DNA of 39,704 bases, taken from NCBI RefSeq assembly GCF_016103465.1, contig NZ_JAEEAP010000029.1:1-39704 (forward strand), in the 5' to 3' direction. The number at the start of each line of letters is the position of its first letter. Within the stretch, counting starts at the first letter, position 1. The notes under the pieces were generated by a model, which saw nothing but the letters and a program-made list of their open reading frames with translations, did not search any database and had not been told where the DNA came from. The DNA is from Streptomyces sabulosicollis. Its GTDB lineage: Bacteria > Actinomycetota > Actinomycetes > Streptomycetales > Streptomycetaceae. Position numbers and translations under genes: made by a program. Below are positions 33,653 to 39,704 of this stretch, piece by piece.

Positions 33653-34446
33653 TTGGCCACGCCCATGGCGTAGGTGATGCCGCCGAGGAGGTGCCGCCGG
33701 AAGGCGGGCTCGGCGTAGGACTCCCTGGTGTGGCCCAGGCCGGTGTAGAAGGCCCGGCCGCCCTTGTACGCCTGGTACCAGCTGATGGGGTGATCGCCGT
33801 TCATGGTGCCGCCGCTGTACGAGGACTCGTCCAGCGAGGCGAGTACGTGCACGGTGGCCGTGTCGCGGGGGTTGGTGCGGTAGTTGTACCACTCGTCGGT
33901 GCGCACCCATGTGTTCCCGAGGTGGGCCGTCGCCGGGTGGGCGTGGTCCTCGACCTTCACCGTGGCCTGCTGGATCGCCGGATGGGACTGGAACCACGCG
34001 CCGCACAGGCCGCCGTAGTACGGCCAGTCGTACTCGGTGTCGGCGGCGGCGTGCACCCCCGCGTAGCCGCCGCCCGCCGCGACATAGCCCTCGAATGCCG
34101 TCTGCTGGCCGGTGTCGAGGACGTCGCCGGTCGTGGACAGGAAGACCACGGCGGCGTAGCGGGCGAGGTTGCCGGGGGTGAAGGCGGTGGCGTCCTCGGT
34201 GGCGTCGACGGTGAACCCGGACTGGGCGCCCAGTTGCCGGATGGCGGCGATGCCGTCGGGGATGGAGTCGTGGCGGAAGCCCGCCGTCTTGGAGAACACC
34301 AGCACCCGGCCCGCCCTCGGCCGCCTGCGGACGGGCGCGGCCCACGCGGGCGCGTTCGCCGCGGTGATCAGGACGGCTCCGGCCGCGGCCTTCATCACCG
34401 AGCGGCGCGGGGCGGGGGCGGGCAGGTCGGGACGTTTCCTGTGCAC
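33649..34446 (-). CDS. Secreted ThuA-domain protein
   Basis: A 265-residue exported protein. The signal peptide is Tat-like (PRRSVMKAAAGAVLITAANA to about residue 36). The mature part is a ThuA (trehalose-utilisation) Rossmann-like domain: RVLVFSKTAGFRHDSIPDGI, YAAVVFLSTTGDVLD, GYAGVHAAADTEYDWPYYGG (with His and Asp/Glu that could be catalytic), and GRAFYTGLGHTRESY. The family is linked with disaccharide metabolism (3-ketosugar chemistry) and often sits beside PQQ-type dehydrogenases and Gfo/Idh proteins, as here. Exact reaction unknown. The GTG at 34446 follows GGAGG at 6 nt. Its leader is partly duplicated in front of the PQQ dehydrogenase gene. Confidence 0.9.
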   Translation of the reverse strand: MHRKRPDLPAPAPRRSVMKAAAGAVLITAANAPAWAAPVRRRPRAGRVLVFSKTAGFRHDSIPDGIAAIRQLGAQSGFTVDATEDATAFTPGNLARYAAVVFLSTTGDVLDTGQQTAFEGYVAAGGGYAGVHAAADTEYDWPYYGGLCGAWFQSHPAIQQATVKVEDHAHPATAHLGNTWVRTDEWYNYRTNPRDTATVHVLASLDESSYSGGTMNGDHPISWYQAYKGGRAFYTGLGHTRESYAEPAFRRHLLGGITYAMGVAK

Positions 34447-34487
34447 GGGGAACCTCCGGGAGAAGGGCGATTCTCAAAGGGGGTTGG

Positions 34488-34510
34488 GCACAGGCGCGCG
34501 CCGTCGCGCC
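34488..34510 (-). promoter_or_regulatory. Leader element shared with the PQQ dehydrogenase gene (copy 1)
   Basis: A 23-nt element (plus-strand start GCACAGGCGCGCGCC) matches 37914-37936 with one mismatch. It lies 41 nt upstream of the ThuA start codon. The first 14 nt of both coding regions (GTGCACAGGAAACG) are also identical. Confidence 0.75.
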
Positions 34511-34572
34511 TAGGGCGCCGTACGGATGCGAGCCTCGGTGAGGGGAGGGGCCGCGTCCGCGGGCGTAAGGGG

Positions 34573-34617
34573 ACCGTACCGAGTCGGCCCCACTTTGCAA
34601 AGCCCGTTGACAAAATC
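34573..34617 (-). promoter_or_regulatory. Promoter and candidate operator of the ThuA-fucosidase operon
   Basis: Leftward TTGCAA (34595-34600), 16 bp, TACGGT (34573-34578). The -35 lies inside the palindrome CTTTGCAAAG (34593-34602). A related TTTTGTCAA copy follows upstream (to 34617). It may be an operator of a LacI- or ROK-type regulator; the ROK gene next door is broken. Confidence 0.55.
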
Positions 34618-34627
34618 CTGTGTCCGG

Positions 34628-35316
34628 TCATCCGCTCACCGCCGCGTGGGCGCGGGACGGCCCGCCGAGCACGATCAGATCGATGTCCAGCAGGTCCACC
34701 AGGGACAGCGCTCCCCTGCCGATGGCCCCGGCCACCCGCCGCACGGCCTTCTCGGCCACCGGGTCACCGGCCCCCGCCGCCGCGCTCACCACCCGGTGGG
34801 CCTCGCGCGGATCGTGGGCGGCGCGCGGGCCGAGGGCCATGCCGAGCCGGGCGGCCGTCCCGGGAATGGACACCGGAGGATTGCACTCGGGCAGGATCTC
34901 CGGTCTGCCGTCCGCGTCCACCCGTTCCAGGGCGACGGCGCACAGCTGGCCGAACTCGCCCGCGTTGGCGCTGACCCCGCGGTGGATGTCGCCGCCCAGG
35001 AACAGCCCGGCGCCGACCCCGGTGCCCAGGTACAGATACACGAAGTCACGGGCGCGCCGGTCGCGCCCGATCCACCGCTCGCCGACGGCCGCGGCCGAGG
35101 AGTCCTTCTCCATGACGATGGGGCAGGGGAAGCGGTCCTTGAGCATGTACAGCAGCGGCACGTCCCGCCACACCGACAGCAGCGGCGGGTCGAGGACGGT
35201 GCCGGAGGCCACGTCCACGGGCCCGGGGGTGGCCACTCCGATGCCCAGGAATCCGCCGGGCCGCACCGCGCCATCCGCGGCGTCCAGCACACAGCGGCCC
35301 AACCGGGCGACGTAAT
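34628..35316 (-). pseudogene. ROK-family regulator/kinase remnant, truncated at both ends
   Basis: The segment reads VARLGRCVLDAADGAV..., then LGIGVATPGPVDVASGTVLD, VMEKDSSAAAVGERW, YLGTGVGAGLFLGGDIHRGV, NAGEFGQLCAVAL and LIVLGGPSRAHAAVSG followed by a stop at 34628. These are the central ROK (repressor/ORF/kinase) blocks. A complete ROK regulator has an N-terminal winged helix and about 380-400 residues; here both the DNA-binding part and the C-terminal end are absent. No credible start codon exists (a TTG at 35302 gives about 224 codons). The cysteine-rich zinc motif usual near GEFG is only partly present. The 5' end lies right after a terminator hairpin (35317-35352) of the PQQ gene. It probably once regulated the surrounding sugar genes. 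Confidence 0.65.
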
Positions 35317-35352
35317 GCGGCGGGGAGGAGTCGGCGTTCCCCTCCCCGCCGC
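35317..35352 (-). terminator. Terminator hairpin after the PQQ dehydrogenase gene
   Basis: A perfect 12-bp stem (GCGGCGGGGAGG, 35317-35328, with 35341-35352) and a 12-nt loop lie 58 nt after the stop codon. Confidence 0.7.
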
Positions 35353-35409
35353 GCGGGCCGTCCGGCGGTTTCGCCTCGGGACCTCCGGCGCGGCCCCGCT
35401 CGTCCCGGC

Positions 35410-37869
35410 TCAGCCGGTGGTGAAGGTGAAGTCGTCCAGATCGAAGAGGTTGCCCTGTCCGGTGACGCCCTTGAAGACGAGGTAGAGCGTGGTCGTCCCC
35501 GCGGGGGCGCCGCCGAGCGCGGCGCTCACGTCCCGGAAGTTCTCCCAGCCGCCGGTGCCGGGAACGGTCGCGCTGCCCAGCAGCGTCCCGGTGGGGCTGC
35601 CCGCGCGGACCTCGAGGGTGCCGCCGGGGCCGCCGGAGGAGATGCGGGCGGTGAGTCTGGTGGCGTTGTTCAGGAGGTACGGCTTGAAGGAGATCCAGTC
35701 GCCGTTGTCGGTGAAGCCGACCGTCTTGCCGCCGTGCGCGGTGGAGTGGCTCGCCTGCTCGATGCCCTGGTGGGCGGTGTAGTGCTCGGCCTGGCGGTGC
35801 TTCGGCTGGGTGACGTTCTGGTCGTGGGTGGTCAGCGGGGGCTGGCCGCTCGCTCCCTTGTCGGTGTATTCGGCGTCGAAGACCCCGAAGATATTGGCGT
35901 TCTCGTCGTGTTCCCCGTCCGCCAGTGTCTGCAGGGTGCCCGTGCAGCCGGTGGCCGAGGTGATGGGGTGGGCGTGGCTGTCGTGCCCGAGCAGATGGGT
36001 GATCTTCACCTTGGAGCAGTCGATGGTGCCGTCCTCCGGGTCACTGACCTTGATGCGGAAGGGCACCTTGTCGCCGAAGGTGAACAGCTGGCCGTCGCCG
36101 GGCAGTTCCAGGGTGACCGTCGGCGCGGTGTTGCCGACGGTGATGTGGACGCTCGCCGTGCCGGTCAGGCCGCCGGGGTCCCGGGCGGTCAGGGTGGCGG
36201 TGTAGGTGCCGTTGGCGGTGTAGGTGTGCGCCGGGCTGGCCTCGGTGGACTTCCCGCCGTCGCCGAAGTCCCAGCTGTAGCTGATGGCGTCGCCGTCGGG
36301 GTCGCTGGTGCCGGAGGAGGAGAACCTCACCTGGAGCGGGGCCTTGCCCGAGGTCTTGTCGGCCGCCGCCTGGGCGACCGGCGCCCGGCCGCCGACGACG
36401 TTCTCGATGCGGTACAGCGCCGAGTTGGCGTCACCCGCGCCCCATCCCGTGCCGTAGTCCAGGACGTACAGCGCGCCGTCCGGGCCGAAGGCCATGTCCA
36501 TCACCTGGGTGCCGGTCCAGGGGAAGGCGTTGATGGAGCCGACCGTGCCGTCCGCGCCCTGCTCGATCCGCTTGATCCACCTGCGGCCGAACTCCCCCGC
36601 GAAGAAGTCGCCGTCGTACTCCTGCGGGAACTTCACCGGCGAGTTGAGATGGGCGTTGTAGCGGTAGACCGGGCCGCCCATCGGGGATTCCGAGCCGGAG
36701 CCGAACTCGGGCACGGATCCGCCGTCGTAGGGGATCCAGGCGGGCCGGGCCGGGGGCAGGTCGGTGAGGCCGGTGTTGTTCGGCGAGGTGTTCTTGGGCG
36801 CGGCGCAGTTGAAGGCGGAGCCGGAGGCGCCGGTGGCGAAGTCGAAGTCGATGTACGGCTGGTTCTTGCCGACGCAGTACGGCCAGCCGAAGTTGCCCGC
36901 CTTGGTGACCCGGGCGAACTCCACCATGCCCTGCGGGCCGCGGGTGGAGCTGGCGTTGCCCGCGTCGGGCCCGTAGTCGCCCACGTACACCACACCGGTG
37001 GCCTTGTCGACGCTCATCCGGAACGGGTTGCGGAAGCCCATCGCGTAGATCTCGGGGCGGGTCTTCGCCGTGCCGGGAGCGAAGAGGTTGCCCGCCGGGA
37101 TGTCGTACGAGCCGTCGGCCTTGACCTTGATGCGCAGGATCTTGCCCCGCAGATCGTTGGTGTTGCCCGCGCTGCGCTGGGCGTCGAAGGCCGGATTGCG
37201 GCTCGCCCGCTCGTCGACGGGGGTGTAGCCGTCGGAGGCGAAGGGGTTGGAGTCGTCGCCGGTCGACAGATACAGATTGCCCTGGGCGTCGAAGTCGATG
37301 TCGCCGCCGACGTGGCAGCACATGCCACGGGAGGTCTTGACCTCCAGCACCGTCTTCTCACTGGACCGGTCCAGGGTGCCGTCGGTCCTGAGCACGAACC
37401 GGGAGAGCCGGTTGACGCCGTCGAACTTCGCGAAGTCCGCTGCCGCGCCGTTCTCCGGGGCGTCACCGGCCGGGGTGTTCAGCGGCGGCGCGTAGTAGAG
37501 GTAGATGAATCGGTTGCCGCTGAAGCCCGGGTCGACCCCGACGCCCTGGAGCCCCTCCTCGTCATGGCTGTACACCGGCAGGGTACCGGCCACCTTGGTG
37601 GTGCCGGCGGCGTCGGTCAGCCGCAGTGTGCCGTCGCGTGAGGTGTGCAGCACCGAGCGGTCGGGCAGCACGGCCAGGGACATCGGCTCACCCGTCTCGG
37701 CCACCCCCTTGGCGAGGGTGACCTGCTGGAACACGGGGGCAGCGGCCGTCCGGCCGGGGTCGGGCACCGCGTCCGCCGCCGGTGAGGTGAGGGTCAGGGC
37801 GGCTCCGGTGAGCAGCGTTCCGGCGAACAGCGCGAGGGATCGGCGCAGTCTCAGGCGTTTCCTGTGCAC
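35410..37869 (-). CDS. Secreted PQQ-type sugar dehydrogenase with PKD and C-terminal carbohydrate-binding domain
   Basis: An 819-residue exported protein. A signal peptide (RRSLALFAGTLLTGAALTLT) runs to about residue 33. A six-bladed propeller dehydrogenase domain follows (about 45-500), with VDPGFSGNRFIYLYYAPP, GGDIDFDAQGNLYLSTGDDS, EIYAMGFRNPFRMSVDK and GVVYVGDYGPDAG, typical of soluble glucose/sorbosone dehydrogenases that use pyrroloquinoline quinone. Then come a PKD domain (APLQVRFSSSGTSDPDGDAI, FDFGDG-like WDFGDGGKST, AHTYTANGTYTATLTARD, about 520-600), an Ig-like region, and a C-terminal CBM6-like beta-sandwich (RQAEHYTAHQGIEQASHSTA to FDLDDFTFTTG). PQQ binding is assumed from family and not shown. 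The GTG at 37869 has GGAGG at 6 nt. It oxidises sugars outside the cell. Confidence 0.88.
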   Translation of the reverse strand: MHRKRLRLRRSLALFAGTLLTGAALTLTSPAADAVPDPGRTAAAPVFQQVTLAKGVAETGEPMSLAVLPDRSVLHTSRDGTLRLTDAAGTTKVAGTLPVYSHDEEGLQGVGVDPGFSGNRFIYLYYAPPLNTPAGDAPENGAAADFAKFDGVNRLSRFVLRTDGTLDRSSEKTVLEVKTSRGMCCHVGGDIDFDAQGNLYLSTGDDSNPFASDGYTPVDERASRNPAFDAQRSAGNTNDLRGKILRIKVKADGSYDIPAGNLFAPGTAKTRPEIYAMGFRNPFRMSVDKATGVVYVGDYGPDAGNASSTRGPQGMVEFARVTKAGNFGWPYCVGKNQPYIDFDFATGASGSAFNCAAPKNTSPNNTGLTDLPPARPAWIPYDGGSVPEFGSGSESPMGGPVYRYNAHLNSPVKFPQEYDGDFFAGEFGRRWIKRIEQGADGTVGSINAFPWTGTQVMDMAFGPDGALYVLDYGTGWGAGDANSALYRIENVVGGRAPVAQAAADKTSGKAPLQVRFSSSGTSDPDGDAISYSWDFGDGGKSTEASPAHTYTANGTYTATLTARDPGGLTGTASVHITVGNTAPTVTLELPGDGQLFTFGDKVPFRIKVSDPEDGTIDCSKVKITHLLGHDSHAHPITSATGCTGTLQTLADGEHDENANIFGVFDAEYTDKGASGQPPLTTHDQNVTQPKHRQAEHYTAHQGIEQASHSTAHGGKTVGFTDNGDWISFKPYLLNNATRLTARISSGGPGGTLEVRAGSPTGTLLGSATVPGTGGWENFRDVSAALGGAPAGTTTLYLVFKGVTGQGNLFDLDDFTFTTG

Positions 37870-37913
37870 GGAAGTCCTCCGTAGGGGGTGGGGGATACTC
37901 ACGGACGTGCTGA

Positions 37914-37936
37914 GCACAGGCGCGCGCCGCCGCGCC
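37914..37936 (-). promoter_or_regulatory. Leader element shared with the ThuA gene (copy 2)
   Basis: Same 23-nt element as 34488-34510 (one mismatch), 44 nt upstream of the PQQ dehydrogenase start. It is followed in both leaders by GGAGG and an identical GTGCACAGGAAACG start region. Confidence 0.75.
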
Positions 37937-37993
37937 GCGGTACGGGGCTTCGGCAGGGTGGAGGGGACCCTCGTGCCCGTACTCGACACCGCC

Positions 37994-39145
37994 CTAGCCG
38001 TGGCCCGCCGACGCGGACGGCTCGCCCACGAAGGTCACGGGTTCGGGGCGGGAACATGTGGTGCCGACCGGGAGGGAGGTCCGCTCCCGGGCGGCGTCGA
38101 GCAGGGTGAGCATGACGTCCAGGACATGCCGGGCGAGCTCGGCGGAGGCCCGGTGCGGGCGGCCCGCCCCCAGTGCCCGCGCCAGGTCGGCCAGACCGTA
38201 CCCCCGGGCGGAGCCCGCGTATCCGGCCGACGGCGCCAGCGGCTCCCAGGCGCCACCGCGCCAGAGCTCCACCGGGCCGTCGAAGGTGTTGGGGTCCGGC
38301 ACCGACAACGAGCCCTCGCTGCCGTGGACTTCGATGCGCGGCAGCCGGGCCGCGTGCACATCGAAGCTCATCAGCAGTGTGGTGAGCGCGCCGCCCCGAT
38401 GCTCCAGGACGCCCGTGACATGGGTGTCCACCTCGACGGCGAAGCGCTCGCCCGCGCGCGGCCCGCTGCCGACGCTCCGGTGGGCGCGCGGCCGGGAGGC
38501 CGCTCCGGTGACCCGGACCACCGGGCCCAGCAGGTGCACCAGGGCGGAGAGGTAGTACGGGCCCATGTCCAGCAGCGGCCCGCCGCCGGGCCGGTAGTAG
38601 AACTCCGGGTCCGGGTGCCACGCCTCGTGCCCGGCGGTGGTCATGAAGGCGGTGGCCGCCACCGGCGTGCCGATGAGCCCGTCGTCCACGGCCTTGCGCG
38701 CGGTCTGGGTGCCCGGGCCGAGCACAGTGTCCGGCGCGCAGCCGACCCGCAGCCCGGCCCGCCCGGCCGCGCCCAGGATGGCATCGGCCTCCGCACGGGT
38801 GCCGGACAGCGGCTTCTCGCCGTACACGTGCCGGCCCGCGGCGAGCGCGGCCAGCGCCACTTCGGCGTGCGCCGCCGGGATGGTCAGGTTGAGCACGGCG
38901 TCGACGTCCTCACGCGCCACCAGCTCGTCGACGGACGCGGCGACGGCCACGCCCCGCGTGCCCTCGGCGGCGGACTCGGCGCTCGCGGCGGCGGACTCGG
39001 CCCTCTTGGCGGCGGACTCGGCGCGGGCCCGGTTCAGGTCCGTCACGGCGGTCAGGCGCAGTTCAGGCAGGCGCGGCAGCGTGTCCAGATAGGCCCGGCT
39101 GATCTTTCCCGCCCCGACCAGCCCTATCCTCAGCGGCTCGCCCAC
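37994..39145 (-). CDS. Gfo/Idh/MocA-family oxidoreductase
   Basis: A 383-residue NAD(P)-dependent sugar dehydrogenase. The N-terminal Rossmann motif is LRIGLVGAGKISRAYLDTLP. The family lysine motif is HVYGEKPLSGT (Glu-Lys-Pro, about 115-120), and the catalytic-site region is FYYRPGGGPLLDMGPYYLSAL (D-x-G-x-x-x, about 180). The GFO_IDH_MocA C-terminal domain follows. It has AESAA-type repeats at residues 41-59, a small lineage-specific insertion. Such enzymes oxidise inositols, glucose, fucose-like or 3-keto sugars. It fits the neighbouring ThuA and PQQ genes. The GTG at 39145 has GGGAGG at 7 nt. A longer frame that adds a hydrophilic extension was not used. Probably the first intact gene of an operon with the PQQ gene (124-nt gap). 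Confidence 0.9.
   Translation of the reverse strand: MGEPLRIGLVGAGKISRAYLDTLPRLPELRLTAVTDLNRARAESAAKRAESAAASAESAAEGTRGVAVAASVDELVAREDVDAVLNLTIPAAHAEVALAALAAGRHVYGEKPLSGTRAEADAILGAAGRAGLRVGCAPDTVLGPGTQTARKAVDDGLIGTPVAATAFMTTAGHEAWHPDPEFYYRPGGGPLLDMGPYYLSALVHLLGPVVRVTGAASRPRAHRSVGSGPRAGERFAVEVDTHVTGVLEHRGGALTTLLMSFDVHAARLPRIEVHGSEGSLSVPDPNTFDGPVELWRGGAWEPLAPSAGYAGSARGYGLADLARALGAGRPHRASAELARHVLDVMLTLLDAARERTSLPVGTTCSRPEPVTFVGEPSASAGHG
38966..39022. repeat. In-frame 21-nt triplicate within the Gfo/Idh gene
   Basis: Three copies of a 21-nt unit (core GGCGGCGGACTCGGC, at 38966, 38987 and 39008) encode an AESAA-rich insertion after the first Rossmann strand. The number of copies may vary between strains. 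Confidence 0.8.
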
Positions 39146-39206
39146 ATCGGCCCCCTCCCGGTCAGTGCCCGCCCCCGGGGCACACATCTGCTCGTCGCGT
39201 TCGGTG

Positions 39207-39569
39207 TCACGGCCTCTGCACGCTCCCGTCGGTGGTCGGCGGCAGGGCCCAGCGGTCGTGGCCCAGGGGCCCGGGCGCCGGGTACCGGCGCGCGGCGCTC
39301 TCGTCGAAGTCGGCGCCGAGTCCCAACGGCCGGAACGGACAGGCGGCCCCGCGCCTCCCCGGCGCCGGACGGCGCCCCGAGCACCGCGCACTGGATGCGG
39401 ACGTGTCGGAAGCCGCGATGTCGCTGGTCTCGACCCGCACGATGAGGTGCGGGCAGCCCTGAGGTGCCGTCAGAAAGGCGCGTACGGCGGTGATGCGGAG
39501 CTTGTCGCCGCGCTCCTCCACCCAGGGGGCCTGGTCCGGCGGGAGGTGCGGTTCGCGAGGTGCGGACAT
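39207..39569 (-). pseudogene. Internally deleted enolase-superfamily dehydratase gene (RspA/ManD-like)
   Basis: One open frame of 120 codons (ATG 39569, GGGAG upstream) encodes two separated ends of a roughly 400-residue enzyme. The N-terminal lid strand is LRITAVRAFLTAPQGCPHLI then VRVETSD, as in mannonate/galactonate-dehydratase-like proteins. After a short unrelated bridge the C-terminal tail GLGADFDESAARRYPAP...DGSVQRP appears, like the family's GLGIEFDEKLAAKYPYEP ending (recalled). The whole TIM barrel with its metal ligands and catalytic residues is missing, so no enzyme activity is expected. The reading frame stays open across the joint. The promoter and ribosome binding site look intact. 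Confidence 0.75.
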
Positions 39570-39617
39570 ACGCTCCCATTCCCATTCCATTCCCATGGCC
39601 GAATGGCGATCGTCCAT

Positions 39618-39650
39618 CCGAACGTAAAGAGGGTTCGGGAGCGCTGTCAA
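39618..39650 (-). promoter_or_regulatory. Promoter with inverted-repeat operator of the deleted dehydratase gene
   Basis: Leftward TTGACA (39645-39650), 17 bp, TTACGT (39622-39627). A perfect CCGAAC (39618-39623) / GTTCGG (39633-39638) inverted repeat with a 9-nt spacer covers the -10. This is the best promoter match in the window and probably also serves the dehydrogenase genes downstream. Confidence 0.65.
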
Positions 39651-39704
39651 TGACCGTACCGGGATATGGCCGGACCCGGACGGCGGCGGCCCGCACGACG
39701 GGGG

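Noticed and set aside
34628-35302. A functional 224-residue ROK glucokinase
   Set aside because: The N-terminal ATP-binding DIGGTK-type motif and the C-terminal end are missing, and the only start is a TTG without a ribosome binding site.

Overview
The window is from a high-GC actinobacterium, almost certainly Streptomyces. Codon third positions are strongly G/C. Start codons are often GTG. Several genes look leaderless, with a -10 box about 7 nt before the start codon. Tat and lipoprotein exports, a MarR/LysR/Rrf2/ROK regulator set and a mycothiol-type DinB-like enzyme fit the same assignment. No rRNA, tRNA, IS element or CRISPR array was recognised.

Layout. (1) 1-140: leftward promoter with two DasR-type boxes, serving a gene beyond the left edge. 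(2) 231-2866: leftward FAD/NAD(P)-binding oxidoreductase plus a translationally overlapping TTC38-like TPR protein, divergent from a cysteine-free Rrf2 regulator (3083-3547) across an operator/promoter overlap. (3) 3706-9116: DinB-like protein, a large TPR-CHAT putative protease, a PPOX-fold flavoprotein and an LLM-class monooxygenase. (4) 9267-14822: lipoprotein sulfatase, YceI/aconitase pair, Tat-exported GH43-like protein. (5) 14823-15893: a decay zone with a pit 5' end fused to a ppk2 3' end, the tail of an alpha/beta hydrolase, and short tandem repeats. (6) 15894-19569: ABC transporter plus DesK/NarL-type two-component system, four coupled genes behind a near-perfect 40-bp palindrome. (7) 19575-21938: dialkylglycine decarboxylase and its divergent LysR regulator. 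(8) 22158-30981: alpha/beta hydrolase, a glutamine-synthetase-like ligase, MarR regulator, and a five-gene operon (aldehyde dehydrogenase, class III extradiol dioxygenase, fumarylacetoacetase-fold enzyme, PLP decarboxylase, acetoacetate-decarboxylase-fold enzyme). (9) 31043-39704: a sugar/glycan module (GH95 alpha-L-fucosidase, ThuA protein, ROK remnant, PQQ-type sugar dehydrogenase with PKD and C-terminal binding domain, Gfo/Idh/MocA dehydrogenase, internally deleted enolase-superfamily gene).

How it fits together. The most promising unit is region 8. A 14-bp motif, GTTTGGSGTCAAAY, sits at the start of the ring-cleavage operon and again upstream of the divergent glutamine-synthetase-like gene, flanking the MarR gene. 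This suggests one MarR regulon that couples amine glutamylation or decarboxylation to homoprotocatechuate-type ring cleavage. Region 7 predicts use of alpha,alpha-dialkyl amino acids such as 2-aminoisobutyrate. Region 9 looks like a saccharide oxidation locus in partial decay: the regulator and the dehydratase are broken, while the secreted enzymes are intact. ThuA and the PQQ dehydrogenase share a duplicated 5' leader.
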